Assembly (NCBI RefSeq): GCF_002214465.1
Contig: NZ_CP015101.1
Location: forward strand, 174,502-238,501
Direction of reading: 5' to 3'
Source: Thermococcus barossii
Lineage (GTDB): Archaea > Methanobacteriota_B > Thermococci > Thermococcales > Thermococcaceae
DNA: 64,000 bases
Shown in pieces: positions 1 through 8,848 of this stretch (within the stretch, counting starts at the first letter, position 1; the number at the start of each line of letters is the position of its first letter). The notes beneath the pieces are model-generated. The model worked only from the letters and a program-made list of their open reading frames with translations, did no database searches and had not been told where the DNA came from. The translations under genes and the position numbers were made by a program.

Positions 1-130
1 TCGCCGCTGGGGCTTTTTGAGTGATTTTTGTCTTTATCCCTCCACTTTCTTCCGGACCTTTTCTGGATGGGTAGGTCTTGGCTTAATCATCCGGAACTCG
101 TTTGGAAGTTGGAAATGCTCTCCGAAGTTT

Positions 131-169
131 TTAAATAGCATAATGACGATTATATAATCATGATTACGC
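131..169 (+). promoter_or_regulatory. TATA box and start-codon-spanning dyad of ATPase module 1
   Basis: A TTAAATAG box at 131-138 lies 29 bp before the ATG at 160, which predicts a leaderless or nearly leaderless mRNA. Positions 138-169 form an imperfect dyad (13 of 16 pairs match by my count) centred between 153 and 154, with a perfect inner core GATTATATAATC at 148-159 that abuts the start codon. The same core and geometry precede the paralogous ATPase at 10811. Autoregulation or a dedicated repressor is an inference from placement. Confidence 0.6.
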
Positions 170-1545
170 AAAAGTTCGTTGACAGGGAGGAGGAAATCGC
201 GACCCTGAGGAGGGCATTTGAAAGGGGCGCCCTCGTTGTGGTCTACGGAAGGAGACGAGTCGGGAAGACGCGGCTTCTCATCGAGGCCTCGAAGGGCTTC
301 AAAACCCTCTACCACCTGTGCAAGGAGGAAGAGCCAAGGGAAACCTTAAAGTCCCTCAACGCAAAGCTCTTCTCGCTGACAGGGGATAGCTCTATCCTCA
401 GACACCCGGTCAGCTCCTTCGAGGAGTTTTTTGAGCGGCTTCCCGAGGGAGTCGTGGTGATATTCGACGAGTTTCAGGTGCTGGTCAGGAACCACCCGAG
501 AATCCTCGGCGTCCTGCAGGAGTACTGGGACTTCGGGGGGAAGGGCAGCCTTGTCCTCTGCGGCTCAAGCGTCTCGATGATGGAGGAGCTGACCTCCTAC
601 GGGAGCCCGATCTACGGCAGGAGGACGCTCTCTCTGAAGGTTCAGCCCTTAAAGTTCCGCCACGTGGGGGAGTTCTTCCCGGGTTACAGCCTCGAAGATG
701 ACGTCAAGGTTTACGGCGCGGTGGGCGGTGTTCCGGAGTACCTCCTCCGCCTTGACCCCTCGCTTCCGCCTGAAGAGAACGTACGGAGAGAGTTCTTTGG
801 CAGGGGTTTTCTCTACGAGGAAGCTGAGTACCTGCTCCGCTACGAGCTCAGGGATTTGAGCACCTACAACACGATACTTGAGGCAATAAGCTACGGCTAC
901 CGCTCCTTCAACGAGCTGAAGACCGCGACGGAAATTGACGGCTCGAAGCTGACCCGCTACCTGAGCATACTGATGAACCTCGGCATCGTTGGGAGGGAAC
1001 TGCCGGTCACGGCCACGGCAAAGAAGAGGCGGAGGAACTCCCGCTACTTCATAAAGGACAACTACTTTGCCTTCTACTACACCTTCGTCCACCCATTCAA
1101 GGAGGAAATCGAGCTCGGCATTCCGGATGTGGCTATTGAACATTTCGAGCGGAGCTTCAACCGCTACCTCGGCTTCACCTTCGAGGGCATCGCCAGGGAG
1201 TTCCTCCTGGAGATGAACAGGGCCGGAAAGTTACCGTTCAGGTTCACTAAAATCGGCAGGTGGTGGCGTAAGAACGAGGAGATTGACCTGCTCGCTCTGA
1301 ACGAGAGGGAGAGAAAGGCGCTGTTCGTCGAGGTGAAGTGGAAAAGCCTGAGGGAGAGGGAAGCGCGGGGTATTTTGAAGGACCTTGAAAGAAAGGCTGA
1401 GCTGGTGGGTCTTGAAGGGTGGGAGAAGAGCTATGGCCTGGTGGCGAGGAGGATTAAAGACAAAGAAAAGCTGAGGGAAGAGGGCTACCTCGCCTGGGAT
1501 TTGGGGGATTTCGAAAGGCTTATCTCTTCCAGAGGTGAAGTTTAA
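160..1545 (+). CDS. Archaeal P-loop ATPase with C-terminal DUF234 / PD-(D/E)XK-like domain (module 1)
   Basis: 461 residues of the archaeal ATPase_2 family. The Walker A motif GRRRVGKT is at residues 30-37, a Walker B-like hydrophobic run ending FDEFQ is near residue 105, and a sensor-like GSS follows near 135. A winged-helix-like region (about 240-290) leads to a C-terminal segment with D376 followed by E391-V-K393, the pattern of a PD-(D/E)XK nuclease core; nuclease activity is inferred, not shown. The start ATG at 160 sits about 29 bp behind a TATA box. The gene is followed after 3 nt by a partner gene, and the pair is paralogous to 10811-13223. Biological function is not established for this subfamily; a role with mobile DNA or defence is only a guess. 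Confidence 0.9.
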   Translation: MITQKFVDREEEIATLRRAFERGALVVVYGRRRVGKTRLLIEASKGFKTLYHLCKEEEPRETLKSLNAKLFSLTGDSSILRHPVSSFEEFFERLPEGVVVIFDEFQVLVRNHPRILGVLQEYWDFGGKGSLVLCGSSVSMMEELTSYGSPIYGRRTLSLKVQPLKFRHVGEFFPGYSLEDDVKVYGAVGGVPEYLLRLDPSLPPEENVRREFFGRGFLYEEAEYLLRYELRDLSTYNTILEAISYGYRSFNELKTATEIDGSKLTRYLSILMNLGIVGRELPVTATAKKRRRNSRYFIKDNYFAFYYTFVHPFKEEIELGIPDVAIEHFERSFNRYLGFTFEGIAREFLLEMNRAGKLPFRFTKIGRWWRKNEEIDLLALNERERKALFVEVKWKSLREREARGILKDLERKAELVGLEGWEKSYGLVARRIKDKEKLREEGYLAWDLGDFERLISSRGEV

Positions 1546-1548
1546 GGG

Positions 1549-2598
1549 GTGGTGGCCTTGTCGCTTCTGGCATTGACCGGGATGTTCATCTTCGGGGGGA
1601 AGAAGGAGAAGAAAAAGAAAAAAAGCTACGAAGAAATTCTGAAGGATGCTGAAGAGAGATTCGGAGTGCCTGCAGACACGATAAAGGAACTTGCCAACCT
1701 ATACGTATTCAATGCCAGCCTACCGAGGCTCGTGCGCCACGCACATCCGGAAAAGGATCTTGAGCACGTCATGAGGATAACGGGATCTGTAGACAGAGGA
1801 GATTATATACATATATCCTCAATTCTAGATGCAAAGTGGCACGAAAAGGCTTCAAATGCAAATGATCCGCGAGCGGTTAAGTTCGTCCTTCTCCACCCAT
1901 TCATCGCGCTGATACTTTCTCACCACAGCTCGGCAGAGACGAGCACAATAGGACGGGCCGTTAGCGATGCCCTAAACGTATACTACGGGCAGTTGGGAAA
2001 GACCTACGAGGATGCGAAGAAAGAACAGGATAAACTAATAGAGTACATCCTTGCCATGGCAGAATATAATCACATCCCTATAGTGAAGGAGAAACTAAGA
2101 GAACAGCTAAGACAAGGGCTTCCGAAAGCATTCAAGATTGTAGACAAGCTTCTTCCAGATAACAGCAAAGAACATGCGATACTGCTCCAAAATGCGCTGA
2201 GATATCGAGTGAAAGATCCGTTAGTGCTCCTCAAACAGGCCGGCATCGACATCGAGCCAGAACTTGAAGAATTCCGGGGGTTCCTGGCGGAGATCAGCGG
2301 GAAGAAGATGGAGGCTGAGCTCCCAAAAGCAGGGACAAAAACGGGACAATCCCTAACGTCCGCCGACCTCGCCAAAGCCAAGCTCGAAGTCCTCTCCATC
2401 ATCAACGGGCTGGAATTTGCAGGCTACTCCGATGATGCCAAGGCTAAAGCAATAGAAAAGCTCTCCGCGAGAATAGCCGAGCTCTCGAAGAAAGAGCTCA
2501 CTCCAGACAGCCTCCAGGCCATCGGTCTCTACGCCTTCGCCCTCGAAATGATAAAGACCGGAGCCTTTGAAAGGCTGAGGGAGGTCGATGACCTCTGA
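1549..2598 (+). CDS. Unknown partner protein of ATPase module 1, possible N-terminal membrane anchor
   Basis: 349 residues, no family recognised. The first 17 or so residues are hydrophobic (a short potential membrane segment, or a start artefact) and are followed by a lysine-rich run. The middle is helical and charged, and by eye more AT-rich than flanking genes, for example around 1790-1840. The C-terminal stretch of about 80 residues (from about 270, with the motif LEVLSIINGLEFAG) recurs in the fragments at 12961-13223. The GTG at 1549 was taken as start, 3 nt after the ATPase stop, so the two are probably co-translated; GTG 1552, TTG 1558 or ATG 1582 are alternatives. The position directly behind an ATPase in both modules suggests a dedicated partner or effector, which is inference. 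Confidence 0.7.
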   Translation: MVALSLLALTGMFIFGGKKEKKKKKSYEEILKDAEERFGVPADTIKELANLYVFNASLPRLVRHAHPEKDLEHVMRITGSVDRGDYIHISSILDAKWHEKASNANDPRAVKFVLLHPFIALILSHHSSAETSTIGRAVSDALNVYYGQLGKTYEDAKKEQDKLIEYILAMAEYNHIPIVKEKLREQLRQGLPKAFKIVDKLLPDNSKEHAILLQNALRYRVKDPLVLLKQAGIDIEPELEEFRGFLAEISGKKMEAELPKAGTKTGQSLTSADLAKAKLEVLSIINGLEFAGYSDDAKAKAIEKLSARIAELSKKELTPDSLQAIGLYAFALEMIKTGAFERLREVDDL

Positions 2599-2600
2599 GC

Positions 2601-3788
2601 TCAGCTTTGGCCGCTTCCGAGCCCCTCGAACAGTGCCTCAAGGAACATCTCGACGTCCTCTCTCCCGTTGTAGAGGTGCGGCGAGGCCCTTATCCCGTAG
2701 TGGCCGAGAACGCCGCGGTGGCTGACTGAAATCCCCTCCGCGGCGAGCTTCTGATACACTCTTTCCTTCTCCTCGTAGCTCAGCCCTGTTTTTATTGTGA
2801 CTATCGGGGAGCCTTCCGCGAGAACCTCAAGACCGGAACTCAGGGCTTCGTCCCTTATCCTGCCCGCCAGTTTGAGGTTGTGGCGCTCTATCTCCTCGAT
2901 GCCTATCTCGTTTATCAGCCTCAGCGACGCGAGGAAAGCCCCTGCCACGAGGTAGGGCGGCCCTCCGCCGAAGTCAAGCCTCTTTGCCCCTCTGGCGGGT
3001 TTCAGCTCTCCCCAGGGGTCCTTCTCCGGCAGGCCCCACCAGCTCCCCCATTCACCCGTCGGCGGTTCGCTGTTGAGCAGCCCCGCTATCGGCTCTGCCT
3101 CCTCCAAAAGCTCATCGGAGACGTATATCAGTCCCGCCCCGGTGTCCGGGCTGAGGAGCCACTTCTCGCCACCTGCGGAGAGTGCATCGATGCCCTTCCT
3201 CTCGGGGAAGAGCCTCAGGGAACCGAGGTGCTGGACTGCGTCGACTATAAGCAGGGCCCCGTGCTCGTGGGCAACCCCCGAAAGCTCCCGCAGGTCGATT
3301 CTCCCGCCGGTGACCCAGTTGACGCTGCTCAGAACCACGGCAAAGGTGCCGTCGTCTATCGCTCTCTCGATGTCCTCGATGCAGTGAACCCCGTTCTTGT
3401 TCTCTACCACCCTGAGCTCGAGGTTAAAACGTCCGGAGTAGCTCTTGAGGAGTGCCGGTATCGTTGGAAACTCGGTGTCGAGGGAGACGATGTTCTGGCC
3501 CCTCTTCGGCTCAAGAGAAAGGAGAATCCTCCTGAGGCCTTCGGTGGTCTGTATGGAGAGGCCGATGTTTTCGGGACTGACCTTCATCAGCCTGGCGGCC
3601 TCATCCAGAAGGGGCTTCAGAACACACTCGTCCATGTAATCGACGGAGTTGACCTCGCCGTTGAACTCGATAACATCGTTGAGGAGCTTTGTCGTCTCAA
3701 GAAGGGCCGTTGAGGGCATTAAACCAGTGCTCGCGGTGTTGAGGTAGGCTTTAAACTTTTTTAAAGCGGGAAACAGGCTCCTTCTCAT
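2601..3788 (-). CDS. PLP-dependent class-V aminotransferase (cysteine desulfurase / selenocysteine lyase-like)
   Basis: 395 residues with the fold-type I class-V layout: an N-terminal YLNTASTG motif, a central VDAVQHLG segment that contributes the PLP-contacting Asp, and a GGEKWL motif carrying the probable Schiff-base lysine. The C-terminal domain ends with a short basic loop typical of NifS/CsdA-like or kynureninase-like proteins. No Cys-containing catalytic loop is evident, so true cysteine desulfurase activity is uncertain and the substrate is unknown. It is convergent with the module-1 partner gene (2 nt between stops). ATG 3788 is chosen; a weak GGGGAT stretch lies upstream and a TTTAAA box lies near 3822. 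Confidence 0.85.
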   Translation of the reverse strand: MRRSLFPALKKFKAYLNTASTGLMPSTALLETTKLLNDVIEFNGEVNSVDYMDECVLKPLLDEAARLMKVSPENIGLSIQTTEGLRRILLSLEPKRGQNIVSLDTEFPTIPALLKSYSGRFNLELRVVENKNGVHCIEDIERAIDDGTFAVVLSSVNWVTGGRIDLRELSGVAHEHGALLIVDAVQHLGSLRLFPERKGIDALSAGGEKWLLSPDTGAGLIYVSDELLEEAEPIAGLLNSEPPTGEWGSWWGLPEKDPWGELKPARGAKRLDFGGGPPYLVAGAFLASLRLINEIGIEEIERHNLKLAGRIRDEALSSGLEVLAEGSPIVTIKTGLSYEEKERVYQKLAAEGISVSHRGVLGHYGIRASPHLYNGREDVEMFLEALFEGLGSGQS

Positions 3789-3852
3789 GAAAATCCCCGG
3801 AGAAATATATGAAGGAGGGTTTAAATGGGTTTTGAGATGAAAACCTGAAAGC

Positions 3853-4755
3853 TCAGATCACCGCCGGAACGCCCGGAATCCTCGGGAACGGCTGAACCTC
3901 GGCTATGTGCTTTGCCCCCACCATGTAGCGGACGAGCCTTTCAACTCCTATACCAGCTCCGGCGCTCGGCCTCAGCAGGCCTGCTTTAGCCACCTCCAGG
4001 TAGGGTCTGAAAGCATCGAGGCTTATGCCGGCTCTCTTCATCTTCCTGACGATGACCTCGTACTCCCACTCCCTCTCGCCGCCGCTCGAAACTTCACCGT
4101 AGCCCTCCGGCAGGTAGAGGTCGTAGTTCCTGAAGTGGCCGGGTCTTTCCGGATCTTCCCTGTCGTAGAACTCCCTTTCGATGTCCGTGACCCAGAAGGG
4201 TTCCTTCATAACCCTGCTGGCCTCGTCCTCATCTCCGAATTCCGCCTTTATCTCCTCCAGCGTGAAGCGCTTGAAGGGCGGCCTGACCCTTGGCACCTCC
4301 CTCTCGAGGCCCCAGCCCCTGGCCTCCTTGAACAGTCCGCTTATAAGCCCCTCTATTAGGCCCATAACGTCGTCCATGCTCGCGCCGGCCATCTCAAAGT
4401 CCAGCTGGGTGAACTCGTAGGCGTGCCTGCCGTCGTCTGCCGAGCGACCTTCAAGCCTGATGTTGGGCGAGAGGATGAAGAGCCTATCGATGCCCATCGC
4501 AACTGCCATCTGCTTGTGGAGTATCATGCTGTGGGTCAGCCTCAGCCTGGAACCGTAGACCTCGACTTCAGGCGGCTTCAGAGCCTCTTCCGCCGCTGGA
4601 TCCGGCCAGAGGGGGTCGGTTATGGAGCTGAGCATGACCGGAAGGAGCCACTTGAAGCCCTGGCTCACCATGTATCTTGTCATATAGTCAATAACTCTCG
4701 TCTGAACTTCCATAACTGGTTCAATTTTTCTGGTCACAATTTGGAGAGCGTTCAT
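3853..4755 (-). CDS. asnA: Asparagine synthetase A, asparaginyl-tRNA synthetase-related (archaeal AS-AR)
   Basis: 300 residues from the ATG at 4755, which begins MNALQIVTRKI, has ATCAGGTGAT just upstream, and matches the N-terminus I recall of the Pyrococcus abyssi enzyme. It has the catalytic core of class II aminoacyl-tRNA synthetases (motif 2 region with RLTHSMILHKQ and FTQLDFE, motif 3 GAGIGVERLVR near the C-terminus) but lacks the anticodon-binding domain. The P. abyssi homologue makes asparagine from aspartate and ammonia with ATP. An upstream in-frame extension to 4974 exists but its protein sequence does not look conserved, so I reject it. It is divergent from the gene at 4955. Confidence 0.92.
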   Translation of the reverse strand: MNALQIVTRKIEPVMEVQTRVIDYMTRYMVSQGFKWLLPVMLSSITDPLWPDPAAEEALKPPEVEVYGSRLRLTHSMILHKQMAVAMGIDRLFILSPNIRLEGRSADDGRHAYEFTQLDFEMAGASMDDVMGLIEGLISGLFKEARGWGLEREVPRVRPPFKRFTLEEIKAEFGDEDEASRVMKEPFWVTDIEREFYDREDPERPGHFRNYDLYLPEGYGEVSSGGEREWEYEVIVRKMKRAGISLDAFRPYLEVAKAGLLRPSAGAGIGVERLVRYMVGAKHIAEVQPFPRIPGVPAVI

Positions 4756-4913
4756 GTTTATCACCTGATTTCTGTCACTGACTTTTTCCTTTATGGCCTT
4801 TGTGCAAAAACTTTTGGATTTTGGGCAAAGTATGACATTTAATCCCAGTGCTTTTTGGATATATGACAGTATACTGGGCTTTGTTTGACGTTCATCAAAG
4901 CCCTGCGGCGATA

Positions 4914-4925
4914 GCGTTATAACGC
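4914..4925 (+). promoter_or_regulatory. Palindromic TATA-like element before the 4955 gene
   Basis: GCGTTATAACGC is a perfect 12-bp palindrome ending 30 bp before the ATG at 4955. Its centre TTATAA is at the distance expected for an archaeal TATA box of a short-leader transcript. It may be a promoter only, or a promoter plus regulator site. Confidence 0.4.
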
Positions 4926-4954
4926 CGGCCGAGAACCCTGTATGGTGGTAAAAC

Positions 4955-5536
4955 ATGGGAGTGTACATATTCACGCCTGAGGACCTGATCCGCTACGGCG
5001 CCGCAACAGAGGAGCAGTTTGAGGTTCTGAAGAACGCGATTCTCTCCAAGAAGGACATCCTCGTGGTTGGTTCCAGCCGCTCCGGAAAGACCAAGCTGGT
5101 TGAGGCGCTGATGCACTTCATACCCGGCGACTGGAAGGTGGCCGTTATAACCGCCTACGAAGAGTTCAAGCCCTTCAAGCCGAACATCGTTGTGGTGGAT
5201 ACCAAGTTCGACAGCCAGCCCCTGGAGAGGCGCACCTCTGAGGTCATCTCAAAAATCAAGGCCCTGAATCCGGATTACGTCGTCATCGACACACTTCACA
5301 CCGTTGATGTCGCGAGGATATTCCGCGAGCTTATAGACGACTACGCATTCATAGTGACCTCCCTCGCGCTGACCGACGACATAAAGGGCGAGGTTAAGCA
5401 CTGGCTCCGCATAGACGACGAGACCTTTGACAAGTTTGATATCGTCGTGGAGCTCAAAAGGGACTTCAGGACAGGCAGAAAGAGCATAAACCGCATCTAT
5501 GAGGTAAAGAACGGGGAGCTCAGGCCCGTTATTTAG
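4955..5536 (+). CDS. Small VirB11/GspE-like P-loop ATPase, orphan
   Basis: 193 residues. Walker A GSSRSGKT lies at residues 39-46, followed by an alternating strand-helix pattern with VVVDTK and DYVVIDTLHT (Asp-box/Walker B region), as in the C-terminal RecA-like domain of secretion-type ATPases. It is about half the length of a full VirB11/GspE protein, lacks the N-terminal domain, and no pilin or membrane-platform gene lies nearby, so a pilus or secretion role is not supported. It has GGTGG before the ATG and overlaps the end of the convergent gene at 5529 by 8 nt. Confidence 0.75.
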   Translation: MGVYIFTPEDLIRYGAATEEQFEVLKNAILSKKDILVVGSSRSGKTKLVEALMHFIPGDWKVAVITAYEEFKPFKPNIVVVDTKFDSQPLERRTSEVISKIKALNPDYVVIDTLHTVDVARIFRELIDDYAFIVTSLALTDDIKGEVKHWLRIDDETFDKFDIVVELKRDFRTGRKSINRIYEVKNGELRPVI

Positions 5537-6314
5537 AGCGTCCTTTCAGCCACTCCTTTATCTTTCTCCAGCCATCTCTGATTTCGTTTCTGACCTTCCT
5601 CTGCCGTTCTCTTGTAAAGTAGCCCTTCCTCCAGGCTGTGAACATCACCCCGTTGAATGCCAAGGTTGCCACTATGGCCAGGAAGAGGGAGTCGAAGGTT
5701 ATGCCGGCCATCGAATACTGGGTTCTCCTGAACATTCCGAGGGCAACGTAGTCGTCCGGGGTCATGTGCCTCATGGGGAGCACGACCCTCTCCGTCCCGT
5801 TTTCGGGCAGGAGGGATAGCATGTGGTTCCAGGTAACCACGTAGACCTTCACGTGCGTCCCGTTGACGGCGCAGTCGGGGACGATCGTGTTCTCCTCAAT
5901 CCAGAGGCAGCTGCCGTTATCGAGGAGCTGTCCGTTGACGTTGGTGTGCCCGTAGGTCTGGAAGTAAAAGGTTCCGTTGTCCGGGTTCACCTGTACTACC
6001 TCTATGTCCTGCGTCGCCCCGCCGTAAACGAGACCGCGGAAGAAGCGGTAGAGCTTGTCTATGAGCGAGTTGCTGAAGTACTCGTCCTCCCAGACGATGT
6101 AGTAGTAGATGACGCCGTCGTAGTCCACCATGTAGAGGATTCCGACGGGCTTATCGTCCGGGGCGGTGTAGACAACGGGGGTGTAATGGTCAACCTTATC
6201 GCTCTCTCCGGGCAGGTATCCCTCCATGGAGTAGCCGCTCGAAGCTAAGCCGACGAACCAGAATATGAGGAAGTTCAGGATGAGCCACGCGGTTATCCAT
6301 CTCTTCGATATCAT
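5529..6314 (-). CDS. Membrane protein with a large extracytoplasmic domain, unknown
   Basis: 261 residues from ATG 6314 (GTGAGGGG precedes it; GTG 6323 is an alternative). A hydrophobic segment at about residues 6-26 and a second at about 205-225 flank a central domain of about 180 residues with several Asn-X-Thr/Ser sequons, as in archaeal surface-exposed proteins. A basic C-terminal tail (RKVRNEIRDGWRKIKEW) would be cytoplasmic. No family is recognised. It lies 29 nt behind the aminotransferase at 6344-7498 on the same strand and probably shares its transcript. Confidence 0.75.
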   Translation of the reverse strand: MISKRWITAWLILNFLIFWFVGLASSGYSMEGYLPGESDKVDHYTPVVYTAPDDKPVGILYMVDYDGVIYYYIVWEDEYFSNSLIDKLYRFFRGLVYGGATQDIEVVQVNPDNGTFYFQTYGHTNVNGQLLDNGSCLWIEENTIVPDCAVNGTHVKVYVVTWNHMLSLLPENGTERVVLPMRHMTPDDYVALGMFRRTQYSMAGITFDSLFLAIVATLAFNGVMFTAWRKGYFTRERQRKVRNEIRDGWRKIKEWLKGRSK

Positions 6315-6343
6315 GCCCCTCACTGGAATAAAGGGAAAGGGGC

Positions 6344-7498
6344 TTAGCCCTTAAGCTTTTCTATGACCTCGCGGAGGTTGGCGAGCATTTCCTCGATGTC
6401 CTCGAAGGTCATGTAGCCCATATTTCCAATGCGGAAGGTCTTCTCGGCCACGCTTCCGTAGCCCTTGGCCAGCTCGAAGCCGCGCTCGCGCATCGCGTTG
6501 TAGACGTCGACGCCCTTCATCCCCTCCGGCACCACCACTGCTGTAATGGTCGGGCTCTCGTAGCCGGGCTCGGCGAGGATTCCGAGACCCATCTCCTTGA
6601 CTCCCTCGCGTATCATTTCGCTCCTCTTCCTGTACATGTCGAGCCATTCTTTCTTTCCGCCCATCTTCTCGACTATCCTGAGGACAACGTTGAGGCCGAA
6701 TATCTGCGGAAGCGGTGGGGTTGAGGGCGTCCCCTTCTTTTTCTTGTTGAACTTCCTGTAGAGTGGCAGGTCGAAGTACCAGCCGCGCTCCGGCATCTTC
6801 TCGGCTATCTCGAAAACCCTTTCGCTGACCGCTGCAACCGCCAGCCCCGGCGGGACGCCGAAGGCCTTCTGCGAGCTGGCGAATATCATGTCAAGGCCCC
6901 ACTCGTCGAACTTTATGTCCGCGCCACCCATCGCCGAGACCGCATCGACGAAGAGCAGCTTATCGTGCTCGTGGACAACCTTTGCCAGCTCGGGGAGCGG
7001 GTTGAGGACACCGGTTGAGGTCTCGTTGTAGGTTATGGTTACCGCAACGACGTCGGGGTTCTTTCTCAAAGCCTCGTCGAGCTCCTCCGGCTTGATGGCG
7101 TAACCGGGTTCCTTCCTGAGAAGGATGGCTTTCCTGCCGTTGGCCTCGACAACGTCTGCAAACCTGTTTCCAAAGGCTCCCACGGTTGTAACGAGAACCT
7201 TGCCGCCGCGCGGAACGGTGTTCCTTACAGCCGCCTCCATGAAGCCGGTTCCGGAGCTGGGGAAGAGAATTATCTCGCCCTTATCGGCTTCGAGAAATGC
7301 TTTGAGTCTGTTGAGAGTGTCAACGTGAACCTCCTTCGCCTCGGCCGAGCGGTGGCTGAACATCTGAACGCTCATTATCGCGAGAACCTCGGGGAAACAT
7401 GCGACGGGGCCGGCGGTAAAGAGCTTGTACTTAGGCTTGACGAGCTCGTAAACCTCCCTGTAGGCTTCTTCATACTCCATTTCGAACCTGAGTTCCAT
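6344..7498 (-). CDS. Class-V aminotransferase, alanine-glyoxylate / serine-pyruvate type
   Basis: 384 residues. It shows the fold-type I motifs FTAGPVACFPEV (N-terminal substrate loop), SSGTGFMEAA (phosphate-binding), FVDAVSAMGG (Asp that binds the pyridine nitrogen) and ASSQKAFGVPPG with the PLP lysine. The family includes alanine:glyoxylate, serine:pyruvate and phosphoserine-like aminotransferases; amino-donor specificity cannot be read here. The start ATG 7498 was preferred to ATG 7504 because GAGGTG then has normal spacing. A TATA-like run lies at about 7521-7530. It is probably transcribed with the downstream membrane-protein gene. Confidence 0.9.
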   Translation of the reverse strand: MELRFEMEYEEAYREVYELVKPKYKLFTAGPVACFPEVLAIMSVQMFSHRSAEAKEVHVDTLNRLKAFLEADKGEIILFPSSGTGFMEAAVRNTVPRGGKVLVTTVGAFGNRFADVVEANGRKAILLRKEPGYAIKPEELDEALRKNPDVVAVTITYNETSTGVLNPLPELAKVVHEHDKLLFVDAVSAMGGADIKFDEWGLDMIFASSQKAFGVPPGLAVAAVSERVFEIAEKMPERGWYFDLPLYRKFNKKKKGTPSTPPLPQIFGLNVVLRIVEKMGGKKEWLDMYRKRSEMIREGVKEMGLGILAEPGYESPTITAVVVPEGMKGVDVYNAMRERGFELAKGYGSVAEKTFRIGNMGYMTFEDIEEMLANLREVIEKLKG

Positions 7499-7624
7499 CA
7501 GCATCACCTCGCCGGGAGTTTGGAGGCTAAATATAAAAAGGGTTCGCTGGCGGCGGGCACCCATCGGTTGAAGCTCCGCTCATTTATCCTCCCGATGGCT
7601 GAAAAATCTTCGGCATGGTCAACA

Positions 7625-7634
7625 CTTTTAAAAG
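7625..7634 (+). promoter_or_regulatory. TATA box of the MFS gene
   Basis: CTTTTAAAAG lies 30-39 bp upstream of the ATG at 7664, predicting a start of transcription near 7655 and a leader of about 10 nt that contains AAGGTGGT as ribosome binding site. Confidence 0.55.
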
Positions 7635-7663
7635 CTACGCCCTAACGCTTAGAAGGTGGTCTG

Positions 7664-8830
7664 ATGGAACGAAGACGCCTCGCCGGAATAATCCTCCTTA
7701 TAATCTCGGCGTTCACCGGGACGATAGCCTTCCGTCTCGCTACTCCCGCGATAGCCTTCTACACGCGCGACATACTTAAGGCCTCGATGCTCTCCGTCTC
7801 GATAGTCTCGATGTCCTTCGTGCTCGCGAGGGCCCTTTCCTCGGTTTTCGGAGGATTGATGCTCGAAAGGGGAAAAAAGCTCGTCTATCTCGGCGCGATG
7901 GCAATGATGGGGAACGCAATAGCCGTTCAGCTCTATCCCCTCACCTCAACGTGGGTTCAGGTCGCCGGAATAAAGCTCCTTAACGGATTCCTCAACGGTC
8001 TGAGCTGGCCGATGGCGCAGTTTGTAATAGCCGTTGCCACGCCCAAGGAGATAAGGGCGAGGGTGACGGCGGTCTATTTCTTCTTCGGGAGCATAGCTTC
8101 CCTCCTCGGGAACTACGTCTACGCATACACCATAGACTTGGGGCTTGGGGGCCAGATGTGGATCTCCTCGGCCTTCTTTGTCCTCACGGGTCTGATAATG
8201 GTGGCCAGCTACGCCCTCCTCTACGGGCTGATAACGCCGAGGAGAAAGGAGACTCCCGGTGGAGAGAGGCCGAGCCTCGATCCGAAGAGGATTTTGATAA
8301 TCGCATCGCTGATGGCGGTCATAGTGGCCTTCACCTCCGGCGAGATAACATATGTCTACGTCTCTGAGGCCCTGGGGTTGGAGAAGGCAAGGACGGCCAC
8401 GCTAATCGGCTGGGCGGGGTTTCTTGCAGCCATGTTGAGCTACTTTGCCTCCTGGATAGCTGACGTGAGGAGCGAGCGGAGGATGGTGCTGCTCACGTCA
8501 CTCATGGCAGCGCTCTCGCCACTACTGGCGGCGATAAAGACTGCTCCAACAGTCTTCTCTGGAATATTCCTTGCCCTCTTCGCCTTCCAGAGCTTCAGGC
8601 CGATATCGAGGAAGGTTCTCGCTTCCTACCACCGCTCTTCCCTTGCCATCGGAGGCGTCAACGGTGTTCAGAACCTCTCAACTTTCCTGGGAGGGATGCT
8701 GTTCGGCTTCGCATACTCTCTCGGCGAGCTTCACGGCTTAGTGACGCTCAACCTCGCCCTGCTCGTGTTCTCTCCCGTTTCCGTCGCACTTTTGTGGCAA
8801 GGAATCCGGCTTAAGAGGAGGGGTGATTAG
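7664..8830 (+). CDS. Major facilitator superfamily transporter
   Basis: 388 residues with 11-12 predicted membrane segments in two halves separated by a charged loop (RRKETPGGERPSLDPKR, about residues 192-210). The loop between segments 2 and 3 contains the MFS signature-like GGLMLERGKK, and basic residues end most cytoplasmic loops. It is a drug- or metabolite-type permease by general shape; the substrate cannot be inferred. It has its own promoter and is followed after 81 nt by the L10e gene, whose separate TATA box suggests independent transcription. Confidence 0.88.
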   Translation: MERRRLAGIILLIISAFTGTIAFRLATPAIAFYTRDILKASMLSVSIVSMSFVLARALSSVFGGLMLERGKKLVYLGAMAMMGNAIAVQLYPLTSTWVQVAGIKLLNGFLNGLSWPMAQFVIAVATPKEIRARVTAVYFFFGSIASLLGNYVYAYTIDLGLGGQMWISSAFFVLTGLIMVASYALLYGLITPRRKETPGGERPSLDPKRILIIASLMAVIVAFTSGEITYVYVSEALGLEKARTATLIGWAGFLAAMLSYFASWIADVRSERRMVLLTSLMAALSPLLAAIKTAPTVFSGIFLALFAFQSFRPISRKVLASYHRSSLAIGGVNGVQNLSTFLGGMLFGFAYSLGELHGLVTLNLALLVFSPVSVALLWQGIRLKRRGD

Positions 8831-8848
8831 GGCCAAGGCCCTCCAAAA

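Noticed and set aside
34-141. Minus-strand frame of 35 codons at the left edge
   Set aside because: No binding site, no recognisable product, and it overlaps the promoter of the ATPase at 160; T-rich stretches at 12-37 look like the end of an upstream transcript instead.
2070-2405. Minus-strand frame inside the module-1 partner
   Set aside because: Shadow frame; serine- and leucine-rich composition typical of antisense of Lys/Glu-rich genes.
4756-4974. N-terminal extension of the asparagine synthetase by 73 residues
   Set aside because: The extension has no family resemblance, runs over the divergent promoter, and a good binding site precedes ATG 4755.
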